Below are positions 25,939-34,640 of a stretch of 64,000 bases of DNA, piece by piece (the first letter of the stretch is position 1; each line of letters opens with the position of its first letter). Below the pieces are notes generated by a model. That model saw nothing but the letters and a program-made list of their open reading frames with translations, was not told the DNA's origin and searched no databases. Made by a program: the position numbers and the translations under genes. The DNA is from an uncultured Desulfobacteraceae bacterium (GTDB lineage Bacteria; Desulfobacterota; Desulfobacteria; Desulfobacterales; UBA5852): NCBI GenBank assembly GCA_913060875.1, contig CAJXSL010000005.1, positions 62,001 through 126,000 of the forward strand, given 5' to 3'.

Positions 25939-27156
25939 TCAGTCCGTGGATGACAGCGGCGGGAGGCGGTCGCCCGGGCTTAGCACCGGTGGTCGGGTGT
26001 GCACTGTCTCAGGATATTTCAAGCCGGACCCGGTATTGAGCAGCACGACCTTTTCTTCCGGTTTAATCCATCCCTCTTGAACCAGTTTAAGAGCCGCGCT
26101 CAAAGTGGCCGCCCCTTCCGGACAAACGAAGGTGCCCTCCCGGGATGCCAGCAGGGCCTCGGACGCCAGAATCTCGCTGTCTTCCACGGCAACGGCACAG
26201 CCGTCGGTCTGGTAGATGGCATCCAGCACCAGAAAATCGCCCAGGGCTTTGGGCACCGTAATCCCAAACGCCAGGGTCGCGGCATTTTCCCAGAACTCAG
26301 ATTCCGTTAGGTTTCGCTTCCAGGCCTCAACAATGGGAGCGCATCCCGTCGACTGCACGGCCACCAGTCGGGGGAATTTCCCCTGGATCCATCCCATGGA
26401 TTCAAGTTCCTGGAGCGCCTTGAAGATGCCGATGATGCCCACCCCGCCGCCAGTGGGGTAAAGAATGACATCCGGCAACTGCCAGCCGAACTGTTCTGCA
26501 ATCTCCAGCCCCATGGTCTTTTTTCCTTCGATGCGATAGGGCTCCTTGAGGGTGGAAGCATCAAACCAGCCATAGTCTGCCACCGCCCGGGCAACAATCT
26601 TGCCCGCGTCACTGATCAAGCCGTCCACCAGATACAGCTCCGCTCCGGTGATGGCGCATTCCCCCCGCGGTATCGGCGGGGCGTCTGCGGGCATGACGAT
26701 AATGGCCTTGATGCCGGCCGCCGCGCAGTAGACCGCCAAGGCAGCCCCGGCATTGCCATTGGTGGGCATGGCCAGCGCCTCGATCCCCAGTTCTTTGGCG
26801 CGCGAAACACCGACGGCGGCCCCGCGTGCCTTGAACGTACCCGTGGGGATGATCCCCTCGTCTTTCATAAAGAGGTTGGGCAGGCCGACTTGCGGCCCCA
26901 GTTTTTTTAGCGGCAGCAGGGGCGTCATGCCCTCCCCCAGGCAGACCCGATTGGCGTCCTGCTTGACCGGCAGCAGCTCTTTATAGCGCCACAGGTCAGG
27001 GGGACGCGCCATTAGACTCTCTTTGTGCACAGCTGCTTTTACGCGATCGAGGTCGTAGCGGACCAGAAGGGGGGCGCCGCACCGGCATAACTGGATGATA
27101 TGTTCACTCGCATAGGTGGCAGCGCACTTCGGGCACGCCAGGTGGGAAACGTACAT
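25939..27156 (-). CDS. Threonine synthase-like PLP enzyme
   Basis: The protein has 405 residues. An N-terminal zinc knuckle (CPKC and CRCG, residues 9-27) precedes a fold-type II PLP domain. The Schiff-base Lys lies in IPTGTFKARGA, the phosphate loop in PTNGNAGAALA and a glycine loop in YPTGGGVG. Classical threonine synthase has FKDRG at the lysine, whereas FKARG is the form in threonine/serine dehydratase-type enzymes, so beta-elimination is possible. It lies 24 bases downstream of ridA, a deaminase of the enamines such enzymes release. The annotation as ThrC is possible but not proven. Confidence 0.75.
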   Translation of the reverse strand: MYVSHLACPKCAATYASEHIIQLCRCGAPLLVRYDLDRVKAAVHKESLMARPPDLWRYKELLPVKQDANRVCLGEGMTPLLPLKKLGPQVGLPNLFMKDEGIIPTGTFKARGAAVGVSRAKELGIEALAMPTNGNAGAALAVYCAAAGIKAIIVMPADAPPIPRGECAITGAELYLVDGLISDAGKIVARAVADYGWFDASTLKEPYRIEGKKTMGLEIAEQFGWQLPDVILYPTGGGVGIIGIFKALQELESMGWIQGKFPRLVAVQSTGCAPIVEAWKRNLTESEFWENAATLAFGITVPKALGDFLVLDAIYQTDGCAVAVEDSEILASEALLASREGTFVCPEGAATLSAALKLVQEGWIKPEEKVVLLNTGSGLKYPETVHTRPPVLSPGDRLPPLSSTD

Positions 27157-27180
27157 AGGCCCTCTCCCGCAGGTGGGCGG

Positions 27181-27567
27181 TCAAGCGCTAAGAAGCGCGA
27201 TAGCCTCGACTTCGACGTTGGCGTCCTTGGGCAGCCGGGCGACCTCGACGCAGGCCCGTGCCGGCGGATCTTCTTTAAAAAATTCCGCATAAATGGCGTT
27301 GATCTCGGCAAACTGATCCATGTCGGCAATATAGACCGTCGTTTTCAAAACATGTTTCAAAGAACTGCCGGCAGCGATCAGAATGGCTTCCAGATTCGTC
27401 AAGGCCTGGCGGGTTTCCTGACGGATATCGGTTGTCACCAGTTCCCCCGTGGCCGGATCGATGGCCAGCTGGCCGGAAACAAATACCATCGAATCGGTTT
27501 GGACCGCCTGGGAATAGGGACCGATCGCCCCGGGGGCTTTGTCTGTGGCTACAATTGTTCGCACCAT
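27181..27567 (-). CDS. ridA: RidA-family enamine/imine deaminase
   Basis: The protein has 128 residues from the ATG at 27567 with AAGGAAGG upstream. Family marks are APGAIGPYSQAV, FVSGQLAIDP, QALTNLEAIL and the C-terminal PARACVEVARLPKDANVEVEAIA pieces, including the substrate-binding Arg (A-R-A). RidA hydrolyses 2-aminoacrylate and similar enamines released by PLP dehydratases, protecting other PLP enzymes. It is the first gene of a two-gene unit with the threonine-synthase-like enzyme. A 142-bp foldback element ends 17 bases before the start codon, so it forms most of the leader. Confidence 0.9.
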   Translation of the reverse strand: MVRTIVATDKAPGAIGPYSQAVQTDSMVFVSGQLAIDPATGELVTTDIRQETRQALTNLEAILIAAGSSLKHVLKTTVYIADMDQFAEINAIYAEFFKEDPPARACVEVARLPKDANVEVEAIALLSA

Positions 27568-27583
27568 TGGTTTTCCTTCCTTA

Positions 27584-27725
27584 GTGTCCGTCCATAAATG
27601 GTAGGTTTTGGTTCCTGGCAAGGCCCGAGCGTGTTTTCAACCGGAGGAATAGTCTGCTATTTCGAGGATTGAAAACGAGCGAGAACGCCGCCAGGGGCCG
27701 AAAGATGCCACTTATGGATGGGCAC
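27584..27725. repeat. 142-bp foldback element, arms type A, second copy
   Basis: It is the same length as and about 93% identical by eye to 22835-22976, in the same orientation. Arm changes between the copies mostly keep pairing by G-U wobble. It lies between ridA and the ald end, directly upstream of the ridA ribosome binding site. Confidence 0.85.
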
Positions 27726-27947
27726 TCCTTAGGTTAAACACACGGACGGCAAAGTGCTCATCTTCAAAAATTCACCGGAGCGGGTCTAACGGATTGCCGG
27801 CTCGAGTCATTACGGCCATCCGCTTTGGCAGACGCATCCTCCAGGCAGGGGATGCGGCCACCCGCCTCCGACCGGACGATCGCGGCCATCCCTGGCGATA
27901 CGGGGGCCGCTTGTCGTCCGGTTGGTAAAGATGCAACGCGACAGGTG

Positions 27948-29060
27948 TTAAATCAGGGTATCCGCATCCACGTAATCCAGGCCGAAAGCGTCGGCCACGC
28001 CCCGGAAAGTAACCTTGCCCTGGATAATGTTCAAACCGAGACGGATTTCCTTATTCTCCCGGCTGGCCCGCCGCCACCCCTTGTTGGCGATCTCCACGGC
28101 GTATGGCAGGGTTGCATTGGTGAGCGCCAGGGTGGACGTCTTGGCCACCGCCCCGGGCATATTGGCCACACAGTAAACCAGCACGCCATCCTGTTTAAAA
28201 ACCGGATCGGTATGCGTGGTGGCCCGGGAACATTCGAAACAGCCCCCCTGGTCAATGGCCACATCCACCAGGACCGCGCCTTTTTTCATGACTTTGATCA
28301 TATCATTCGTCACCAGGCGGGGCGCTTTGGCGCCGGGGATCAGTACGGCCCCCACCACCAGGTCGGCCTCTTTCAAAAGCTCGCGGATCGTCGCCGGGCT
28401 GGACATCAGGGGGTAGCAGTTGGCCGGCATCACGTCGCTCAGATATCGCAGCCGGTTGAGGCTCATATCCAGGATGTAGACCTTGGCGCCCAACCCGCAA
28501 GCCATCTTGGCGGCATTGGTCCCCACCACACCGCCACCGATGATGACCACCGTGGCCGGATCGACGCCGGGCACACCACCTAACAGGACCCCTTGTCCGC
28601 CCTGGGGCATCTCCAGGAATTTGGCTCCCTCCTGGATCGCCATACGGCCGGCCACCTCGCTCATGGGCGTCAGCAGGGGCAGGGAGCGATCCGCTTTCTG
28701 AATGGTTTCGTAGGCGATGCCGATGCAGCCGCTTTTGGTCATGGCGTGGGTCAATTCTTCCGCCGCCGCCAGGTGCAGATAGGTAAAGACGATCTGGCCC
28801 TCCCGGATCAGGTCGTACTCCGAGGGCAGCGGTTCCTTGACATGCATCACCATCTCGGCCCGTTCGTAAATTCCCTGGGGAGTGTCCACCAGTTCGGCGC
28901 CGGCCGCGGCATAGGCGGCATCGTCAAATCCGCTGCCGACACCGGCGTTTTGTTCCACCAGCACCTGGTGCCCGTTCATCTTCATCACTTCCACACCGGC
29001 CGGTGTCATGCACACGCGATTCTCTTCTGTTTTTATCTCTTTCAGGATACCAACAATCAT
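27948..29060 (-). CDS. ald: Alanine dehydrogenase
   Basis: The protein has 370 residues (family ~371) from the ATG at 29060 with GGGGGAGGG upstream. Marks include MIVGILKEIKTEENRV, the substrate-binding H-containing TYLHLAAAEELT, the Rossmann loop VIIGGGVVGTNAAK, and the DVAIDQGGCFECSR catalytic segment. It oxidises L-alanine with NAD+ to pyruvate and ammonium. In the taurine locus this regenerates the pyruvate consumed by the aminotransferase 75 bases upstream and releases the nitrogen. It is cytoplasmic and is probably co-transcribed with tpa and xsc. Confidence 0.95.
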   Translation of the reverse strand: MIVGILKEIKTEENRVCMTPAGVEVMKMNGHQVLVEQNAGVGSGFDDAAYAAAGAELVDTPQGIYERAEMVMHVKEPLPSEYDLIREGQIVFTYLHLAAAEELTHAMTKSGCIGIAYETIQKADRSLPLLTPMSEVAGRMAIQEGAKFLEMPQGGQGVLLGGVPGVDPATVVIIGGGVVGTNAAKMACGLGAKVYILDMSLNRLRYLSDVMPANCYPLMSSPATIRELLKEADLVVGAVLIPGAKAPRLVTNDMIKVMKKGAVLVDVAIDQGGCFECSRATTHTDPVFKQDGVLVYCVANMPGAVAKTSTLALTNATLPYAVEIANKGWRRASRENKEIRLGLNIIQGKVTFRGVADAFGLDYVDADTLI

Positions 29061-29135
29061 CGTGCCCTCCCCCTCGTATTGGTTTCGCGATAGATCGTTT
29101 TTAGCAGGTGTCGACGGGTCGATCAAACCAATTTA

Positions 29136-30530
29136 TCAAAATTTTAGCAAAACCGTCTCCACCGCACGGACAATACGATCGATGTCCTGCCGGGTCGCAA
29201 TCAAGGCCGGGGCAAAATTCATGATCGTGTTATTGCCGGGCAGGCTGCTGTTGGTGCGCCCCACCAGCACCCCCTCCCGGGCAACCAGGCCCATGATACG
29301 CCCCATCTCGTTTTCCGTGATGGGTTCTTTGGTGGTTTTATCCCTGACAAGCTCCAGTCCGGCAAAAAGCCCCTTACCGCGCACATCGCCCACCAGGGGC
29401 AAATCCGCTAGCCCCCTCAGTTTTTCAAGCAGGTAAGCGCCCACCTCCCGGCTGTTCGCCACCAGGTCTTCATCCTCGATGATCCGTGTATTCTCCAGGG
29501 CCGCCGCCGTAGCACCGGCGCACCCACCGTAGGTACTGATATCCCGGAAGTAATTCATGCGCTCGGCGCCATCGGCCGGATCACAGAGAAACTGCCCGTA
29601 GATGTCGTCTTTGACGACCGTGGCCGAGAGGGGCATGTAGGAACTGGCCAATCCCTTGGCCAAAGTCACCATCTCGGGATCCAGGTCATAATGGTCATGG
29701 CCCCAGAAGCGTCCCGTGCGCCCGAAACCGCAAACCACCTCGTCCATGATCAGGTAGACGGCATACTTGCGGCAAATGTCCTGCAGGATGGGATAATATT
29801 CCTTCACTGGCGGAATGATTCCCCCGCCGGCCGTGATGGGCTCGACAATGCACCCGCCGACCGTATCCGGCCCCTCCCGCAGGATGATGTCTTCGACGCA
29901 CCGGGCGCATTCGATATTGCAATCCGGATAGGTCCGGCCGAAGGCACAACGGTAGCAGCAGGCATGGGGAAACGCGACAAACCCTTCGAGGAAGGGTCCG
30001 TAGTCCTGCCGGCGCTCCGACTGCCCGGTGGCGCTGAGGGTTGCGATGGTCGTTCCGTGGTAGTCCCGATCCCGGAAAAGAATTTTGTGTTTTCCCTTGC
30101 GGTCCGGGTCGATATGGGACAACTGGCGCACCATTTTAAAGGCCTTTTCATTGGCCTCGGAGCCACTGTTGGAAAAAAAGACCTTGCCTAAACGGGGCAG
30201 CAATTGCACCAGCTTGACCGCAAACTTGATGGTCGGAACATTGCCCACCGTTCCGGCGAAATATCCCAGGGTTACCAGTTGGTCATAAACAGCCCGGGCA
30301 ATGCTCTCACGGCCATGACCGACCATCACGCTCCAGACCCCGCCCGAAGCTGCGTCCAGATACTCGCGCCCGCGGATGTCCTTGACGGTCAGTCCCCGGC
30401 CCTCGACGATGATCATCTGTTCGCTGTCCTGGAAAAGCCGATGGGGTTTGATGTGATGCCAGAGGCATTCCTTGTCGCTTCGGACAATGGCGTCCACGTC
30501 ATAGACCGATGTACTGAAGGGTGTTGGCAT
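29136..30530 (-). CDS. tpa: Taurine:pyruvate aminotransferase
   Basis: The protein has 464 residues, a class III aminotransferase. PLP-binding residues are seen: SNSGSEANEKA at 120-130, DEVVCGFGRTG at 263-273, and the Schiff-base Lys at 292 in TLAKGLASSYMPLSA. It also has a Cys-rich insert (CCYRC, CNIECARC, residues 191-211), as in Tpa relatives. It transfers the amino group of taurine to pyruvate, giving sulfoacetaldehyde and alanine. The sequence alone leaves other omega-transaminase roles open, but placement between xsc and ald makes Tpa the clear choice. The Cys-rich loop might bind a metal; this is inference. Confidence 0.9.
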   Translation of the reverse strand: MPTPFSTSVYDVDAIVRSDKECLWHHIKPHRLFQDSEQMIIVEGRGLTVKDIRGREYLDAASGGVWSVMVGHGRESIARAVYDQLVTLGYFAGTVGNVPTIKFAVKLVQLLPRLGKVFFSNSGSEANEKAFKMVRQLSHIDPDRKGKHKILFRDRDYHGTTIATLSATGQSERRQDYGPFLEGFVAFPHACCYRCAFGRTYPDCNIECARCVEDIILREGPDTVGGCIVEPITAGGGIIPPVKEYYPILQDICRKYAVYLIMDEVVCGFGRTGRFWGHDHYDLDPEMVTLAKGLASSYMPLSATVVKDDIYGQFLCDPADGAERMNYFRDISTYGGCAGATAAALENTRIIEDEDLVANSREVGAYLLEKLRGLADLPLVGDVRGKGLFAGLELVRDKTTKEPITENEMGRIMGLVAREGVLVGRTNSSLPGNNTIMNFAPALIATRQDIDRIVRAVETVLLKF

Positions 30531-30695
30531 GACGATCTCCCTCAGTGAGGCTCACCCCGCAGAGCGGGAGGCTTCAGGTAGGCATCCCCTTGAATGGGGT
30601 TATAATTGGCAGAACCTCTCCGGGCCCTCCACCAGAAGTGGAGGGCTTTGATCGAAGCTACAAAAGCCGACAGGCACAGATGCTTGGACGCCCCA
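30531..30695. other. xsc-tpa intergenic region with hairpins
   Basis: This 165-base gap inside the taurine operon contains several small inverted repeats, including ccctccac...gtggaggg at 30634-30654 and aacccc...ggggtt-type pairs near 30585-30602. There is no clear U-run, so they are more likely mRNA processing or stability elements than terminators. Confidence 0.4.
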
Positions 30696-32483
30696 TCAGG
30701 CGCCCTTTTGGGCTTGCATATCGGCCCTGTCAATGCCGGCCACCACAACGGGTTTCTTCATGGCATCACGGCGGAAGGGTTCGCCCAACTCCTGGTTGGT
30801 CAGCACCTCGATGAAGGTCGTCTTGCCTTCCTCCATCTGGGCCTTGATGGCGGCCTTCAGCATGGCCGTCACATCGTCCATTGTGGCGGCCTGCCCCCCT
30901 TCCATACCACAGGCCCTCGCGATGGCCGCGTAGGAGACCCCGCGATCCAGTTCGGTGCCCACGAAGTTGTCGTCAAACCACAGGGTGGAGTTGCGCTTTT
31001 CAGCGCCCCACTGGTAGTTGCGGAAAATGACCATGGTGATGGCCGGCCATTCGTCCCGGCCGCAGGCCGTCATCTCGTTCATGGAGATGCCGAAGGCGCC
31101 GTCGCCGGCAAACCCCACCACCGGCACGTCGGGCTGGGCGATCTTGGCCCCCAGGATGGCGGGAAAGCCGTAGCCGCAGGGCCCGAACATGCCCGGCGCC
31201 AGGTACTTGCGGCCCGCCTCGAAGGTCGGATACGCATTGCCGATAGCGCAGTTGTTGCCGATATCCGAAGAGATGACAGCTTCTTTGGGCAGGGCTGAGA
31301 TGATGGAGCGCCAGGCCTGGCGGGCGGTGATCTTTTCCGGTTCGGCCTGGCGAGCCCGATCGTTCCAAGTGGTTCCGGGGTCGTCCTGCTCGTGATCCAT
31401 GGCCGCCAGTTCCTGCGCCCAGTCGGTCTTGGTCTTCTGGATCAACGCCTGGCGGGCTTCCCGGTCCGCATCCCCCGCATTGGCAGAGAGCTTGGCCAGG
31501 ATGGAGCGGGCCACTTTGCCGGCTTCGCCCACGATACCGACGGAGATGGGTTTGGTGAGCCCGAGGCGGTCGGGGTTGATGTCCACCTGGATGATGGCGG
31601 CGTTTTCGGGCCAGTAGTCGATGCCGTATCCCGGAAGGGTGGAAAACGGGTTCAACCGGGTGCCCAGGGCCAGGACCACGTCCGCCTTGGCAATCAGGGT
31701 CATGCCGGCCTTGGAACCATTGTAGCCCAGGGGGCCGGCGAACAGCGGATGGCTGCCGGGAAAGGCGTCGTTGTGCTGGTAGCCGCAGCAGACCGGGGCG
31801 TCCAGACGCTCGGCCAGAGCCATGCTGTCGGCGATGGCGCCGCCGATCACCACGCCGCCGCCGTTCAGGATCACCGGGAATTTGGCCTTGGACAGCAGTT
31901 CCGCCGCCTTGGCGATGGCGTCCTCGCCCCCGGCCGGGAGCTCGAAATCCACCACCGGGGGCAGTTCGATCTCGATCTCCTGGGTCCAGAAATCCCGCGG
32001 CACGTTGATCTGGGCCGGCGCCGAAGCACGCTTGGCCTTCAAAATGACACGGTTGAGTACTTCGGCGATCCGGGCGGGATGGAGCACCTCTTCCTGGTAA
32101 GCCACCATATCTTCGAAGACGGCCATCTGGGGGATTTCCTGGAAACCGCCCTGCCCCATGGTCATGTTGGCCGCCTGGGGGGTGACCAGCAACAGGGGGG
32201 TGTGGTTCCAGTAGGCCGTCTTCACCGGGGTGACGAAATTGGTGATACCCGGTCCGTTCTGGGCCACCATCATGCACATCTTGCCCGAGGCCCGGGTGAA
32301 CCCGTCAGCCATCATGCCGGCGTTGCCTTCATGGCCGCAGTCCCAGAAGGTGATGCCCGCCTTGGGAAAAAGGTCCGAAACCGGCATCATGGCCGATCCG
32401 ATAATGCCAAAGGCATGCGCGATACCGTGCATCTGGAGCACTTTCACGAAAGCTTCTTCGGTGGTCATCTTCTGTTTGCTCAT
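30696..32483 (-). CDS. xsc: Sulfoacetaldehyde acetyltransferase
   Basis: The protein has 595 residues. The ATG at 32483 (AGGAGG nine bases upstream) is preferred over the GTG two codons earlier. It is a thiamine-diphosphate enzyme with three domains. The N-terminus AHAFGIIGSAMMPVSDLFP and ITFWDCGHEGNAGMMADGF is diagnostic for Xsc within the acetolactate-synthase superfamily, and the ThDP motif begins GDGAFGISMNEM. It cleaves sulfoacetaldehyde with phosphate to acetyl phosphate and sulfite. Acetyl phosphate can yield ATP or acetyl-CoA, and the sulfite can feed dissimilatory reduction. It follows gntR by two bases. Confidence 0.95.
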   Translation of the reverse strand: MSKQKMTTEEAFVKVLQMHGIAHAFGIIGSAMMPVSDLFPKAGITFWDCGHEGNAGMMADGFTRASGKMCMMVAQNGPGITNFVTPVKTAYWNHTPLLLVTPQAANMTMGQGGFQEIPQMAVFEDMVAYQEEVLHPARIAEVLNRVILKAKRASAPAQINVPRDFWTQEIEIELPPVVDFELPAGGEDAIAKAAELLSKAKFPVILNGGGVVIGGAIADSMALAERLDAPVCCGYQHNDAFPGSHPLFAGPLGYNGSKAGMTLIAKADVVLALGTRLNPFSTLPGYGIDYWPENAAIIQVDINPDRLGLTKPISVGIVGEAGKVARSILAKLSANAGDADREARQALIQKTKTDWAQELAAMDHEQDDPGTTWNDRARQAEPEKITARQAWRSIISALPKEAVISSDIGNNCAIGNAYPTFEAGRKYLAPGMFGPCGYGFPAILGAKIAQPDVPVVGFAGDGAFGISMNEMTACGRDEWPAITMVIFRNYQWGAEKRNSTLWFDDNFVGTELDRGVSYAAIARACGMEGGQAATMDDVTAMLKAAIKAQMEEGKTTFIEVLTNQELGEPFRRDAMKKPVVVAGIDRADMQAQKGA

Positions 32484-32485
32484 GG

Positions 32486-33205
32486 TCACATTCCTCCTTT
32501 AGGATTCTGTTCCGTATCGAATGGTTGTGATGTGGGAAGGGCGTCAACATGCTGCTCATGATAAGCCCGGATAAAGTCTTCCTGCACAGGAAAAGACCAG
32601 TGCACATCCCGCAGCAGGCGAACGGCTTCGCTGATATCCGCCCCAACAATGCTGGCGATAAACTGATCGTGCTCGTCCAGGTTGCGCAGCTCCCAGGCTT
32701 TCACATAGGGCAGCCGCTGGAAATCGTACAAGCGCTGCTTCAAAGGCATCAGCATGGCCCTGATTTTTCGGTTGTCGGAGAGATTGAGAAAAACATCGTG
32801 GAACGCGATATTCAAATTGTAGTACGTTTCAAAGGCCGCCTGCTTGATGGCGGTATGCATTTCGTCATTCAGCCGGCGCATGGCCTCCACGTGGCCATCG
32901 TTGAACCGATCAAAAACCGACTGGACGACATCCCCCTCCAGAGCGCCGCAAATCTGATAGATGTCTTTTACATCCTGCAACGTGAGCGCATTGACGATGA
33001 CCCCCCGCCGCGGCAGGATGGTCACGAAGCCTTCCACCTCGAGGCGAATCAGGGCGTCCCGAAGGGGCGTTTTGCTGATGCCCAGATGCGTGCTGATCTG
33101 GTTGAGGTTCAGTGTGGTGCCGGGCCGTATGCGGCCGGCGCACATTTCGTCCCGGATATATTCGTAGACCTGCTCACGCAGGGATTTTACATTCAATACG
33201 CCCAT
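32486..33205 (-). CDS. GntR/FCD-family regulator of the taurine operon
   Basis: The protein has 239 residues. Residues 1-75 are a GntR winged helix (VYEYIRDEMCAGRIRPG, HLGISKTPLRDALIRLEVEG, LPRRGVIV). The rest is an all-helical FCD ligand domain with conserved metal-binding type His and Asp residues (FHDVFL). It is the first gene of gntR-xsc-tpa-ald and its stop is two bases from the xsc start, so expression is coupled. A perfect 26-bp palindrome 74 bases upstream is the likely operator. The inducer is plausibly taurine, sulfoacetaldehyde or sulfoacetate. It differs from TauR, which is a MocR-type GntR. Confidence 0.9.
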   Translation of the reverse strand: MGVLNVKSLREQVYEYIRDEMCAGRIRPGTTLNLNQISTHLGISKTPLRDALIRLEVEGFVTILPRRGVIVNALTLQDVKDIYQICGALEGDVVQSVFDRFNDGHVEAMRRLNDEMHTAIKQAAFETYYNLNIAFHDVFLNLSDNRKIRAMLMPLKQRLYDFQRLPYVKAWELRNLDEHDQFIASIVGADISEAVRLLRDVHWSFPVQEDFIRAYHEQHVDALPTSQPFDTEQNPKGGM

Positions 33206-33278
33206 GCCTTCACCTCGCCCCCCGGGTTTTCATGCCATAGCCTGCCAAAAGTGATGGAAAGGCCGCCATGACAATTTC

Positions 33279-33304
33279 ATGATATCTGATATATCAGATA
33301 TCAT
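33279..33304. promoter_or_regulatory. 26-bp perfect palindrome, GntR operator candidate
   Basis: The half-site atgatatctgata is followed by its exact reverse complement. It lies 74 bases upstream of the gntR start codon in the gap shared with the divergent degV gene. Its length and AT content suit FCD-type GntR repressors. Confidence 0.65.
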
Positions 33305-33585
33305 TCTGCGTCAATTGTTTTTAGCATTTCTTCAGACCGACCTCGCACCGGCCCGTTGACTTGCCATTCCGGAGGGCTTTACGGACATCTCACAGCGGAA
33401 CAAACTGGTTGCCAACTTATCGAAAATATGACATATATTATTAATTCCGTATTCCGCCATATTGTCGCTTCGGCAAGGGGCGGTCGGAAACGGAGGGAAG
33501 GGATCATCCTCGTGATGGCAGGGAGCTATCGCACCGGCAGCGAACAAACGGTCGGGCCGGTCCACAAACGACGGAAGGGATCAGC

Positions 33586-34455
33586 ATGGGTAAAAAGATC
33601 GGTATCGTGACGGACAATACCTCGGACATTCCGGAAAAGCTGAAACGGGCTCTGGGCATTCTCACCATCCCCACCAACATCGTTCTGGACGGCAAGGTTT
33701 ACCGGGACGGCATCGATATCAAGGTGGAAGATTTCTACCGTAATTTCCACACCTACAAGGAAATGGTCTCCCAGCCGATCACCTATGAAGATTATGCCCT
33801 GATCTACAAGAAGCTGACGTACGAATACGACGGTTTGGTCTTCGTCCACGTTTCCAGCAAGTTGAGCGGCACGTATGACATCGCTTTGCAGGTGCACAAT
33901 GATTTCAAAGGCAGCCACAACTGCCGGGTCGAGATCATCGACTCGCTTCAATGCAGCATGGGCTATGGCATCCCGGTCATCGCCGGCGCCCGCATGGTCC
34001 AGAAAGGCCGTTCCCTCGATGATGTCACGGCCCATGTGCAACATGTGCTGAAGAACATGTCGGCTTTCTTCGCTGTCCCGGATCTGACCTATTTGCGTCG
34101 GGGCAAGAAAATCAGCGGTTTCAAATCATTGATGGGCATGGCCATGAAAGTCAAACCGGTTATGTCCATCGAAAACGGCGAGAATGTGGTCAAGACCAAA
34201 CTGTTCGGCGAGCAAAAGAACATGATCCTGGCCATGCTCGATATGATTCGGGAAGATATTGCCGGACGACCGATTACACTGGCGATCCTGCAAACAGCCG
34301 CCGAAGTTTCCGTGGTCGAAAGCCTGCGCGAGGTCTTCCAGTCGGAATTCAAGTGCCATGATATCTTCGACGCCTATTACAGTCCCTCCATCGGACTGAA
34401 CATGGGGCCTGAATCCACCGGAATCGCCTATTACAAACACCCCATGAGGGCCTGA
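33586..34455 (+). CDS. DegV-family fatty-acid-binding protein
   Basis: The protein has 289 residues. The N-terminus IGIVTDNTSDIPEKL and LTIPTNIVLDGKVYRDGIDI are hallmark DegV motifs, the VHVSSKLSGTYDIAL segment forms the fatty-acid carboxylate site (Ser/Thr), and the C-terminal domain has the FRxDY-like region of the family. DegV proteins bind a fatty acid; in Firmicutes FakB passes it to the kinase FakA. No FakA-like kinase is in the window. The gene is divergent from the taurine regulator and convergent with an unknown gene across a foldback element. Confidence 0.85.
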   Translation: MGKKIGIVTDNTSDIPEKLKRALGILTIPTNIVLDGKVYRDGIDIKVEDFYRNFHTYKEMVSQPITYEDYALIYKKLTYEYDGLVFVHVSSKLSGTYDIALQVHNDFKGSHNCRVEIIDSLQCSMGYGIPVIAGARMVQKGRSLDDVTAHVQHVLKNMSAFFAVPDLTYLRRGKKISGFKSLMGMAMKVKPVMSIENGENVVKTKLFGEQKNMILAMLDMIREDIAGRPITLAILQTAAEVSVVESLREVFQSEFKCHDIFDAYYSPSIGLNMGPESTGIAYYKHPMRA

Positions 34456-34470
34456 CGGAGATCGGTACTT

Positions 34471-34640
34471 GAAGCTATCTCAAAAAAGCCTTTTCGCTCG
34501 ATATCGGCGTTGTGCCCTTGTCTCAAGTCCTCGACATACTTGAGTATGTACCCCAAGGGCACTTCCTTCGGGGCGCCTACGGGGCTGAGCCTCGGCCACG
34601 CCTTGATCTCGAACGAAAATCCTGATTTTGAGATAGCTTC
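34471..34640. repeat. 170-bp foldback element, arms type B, second copy
   Basis: It matches 24327-24472 except for an extra GC-rich stretch of about 27 bases containing its own hairpin (ccccaagggc...cggggc). The arms are gaagctatctcaaaa and its complement. The right arm supplies the first base of the TAG stop complement of the minus-strand gene at 34640, and the degV stop is 15 bases away on the other side. Confidence 0.85.
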
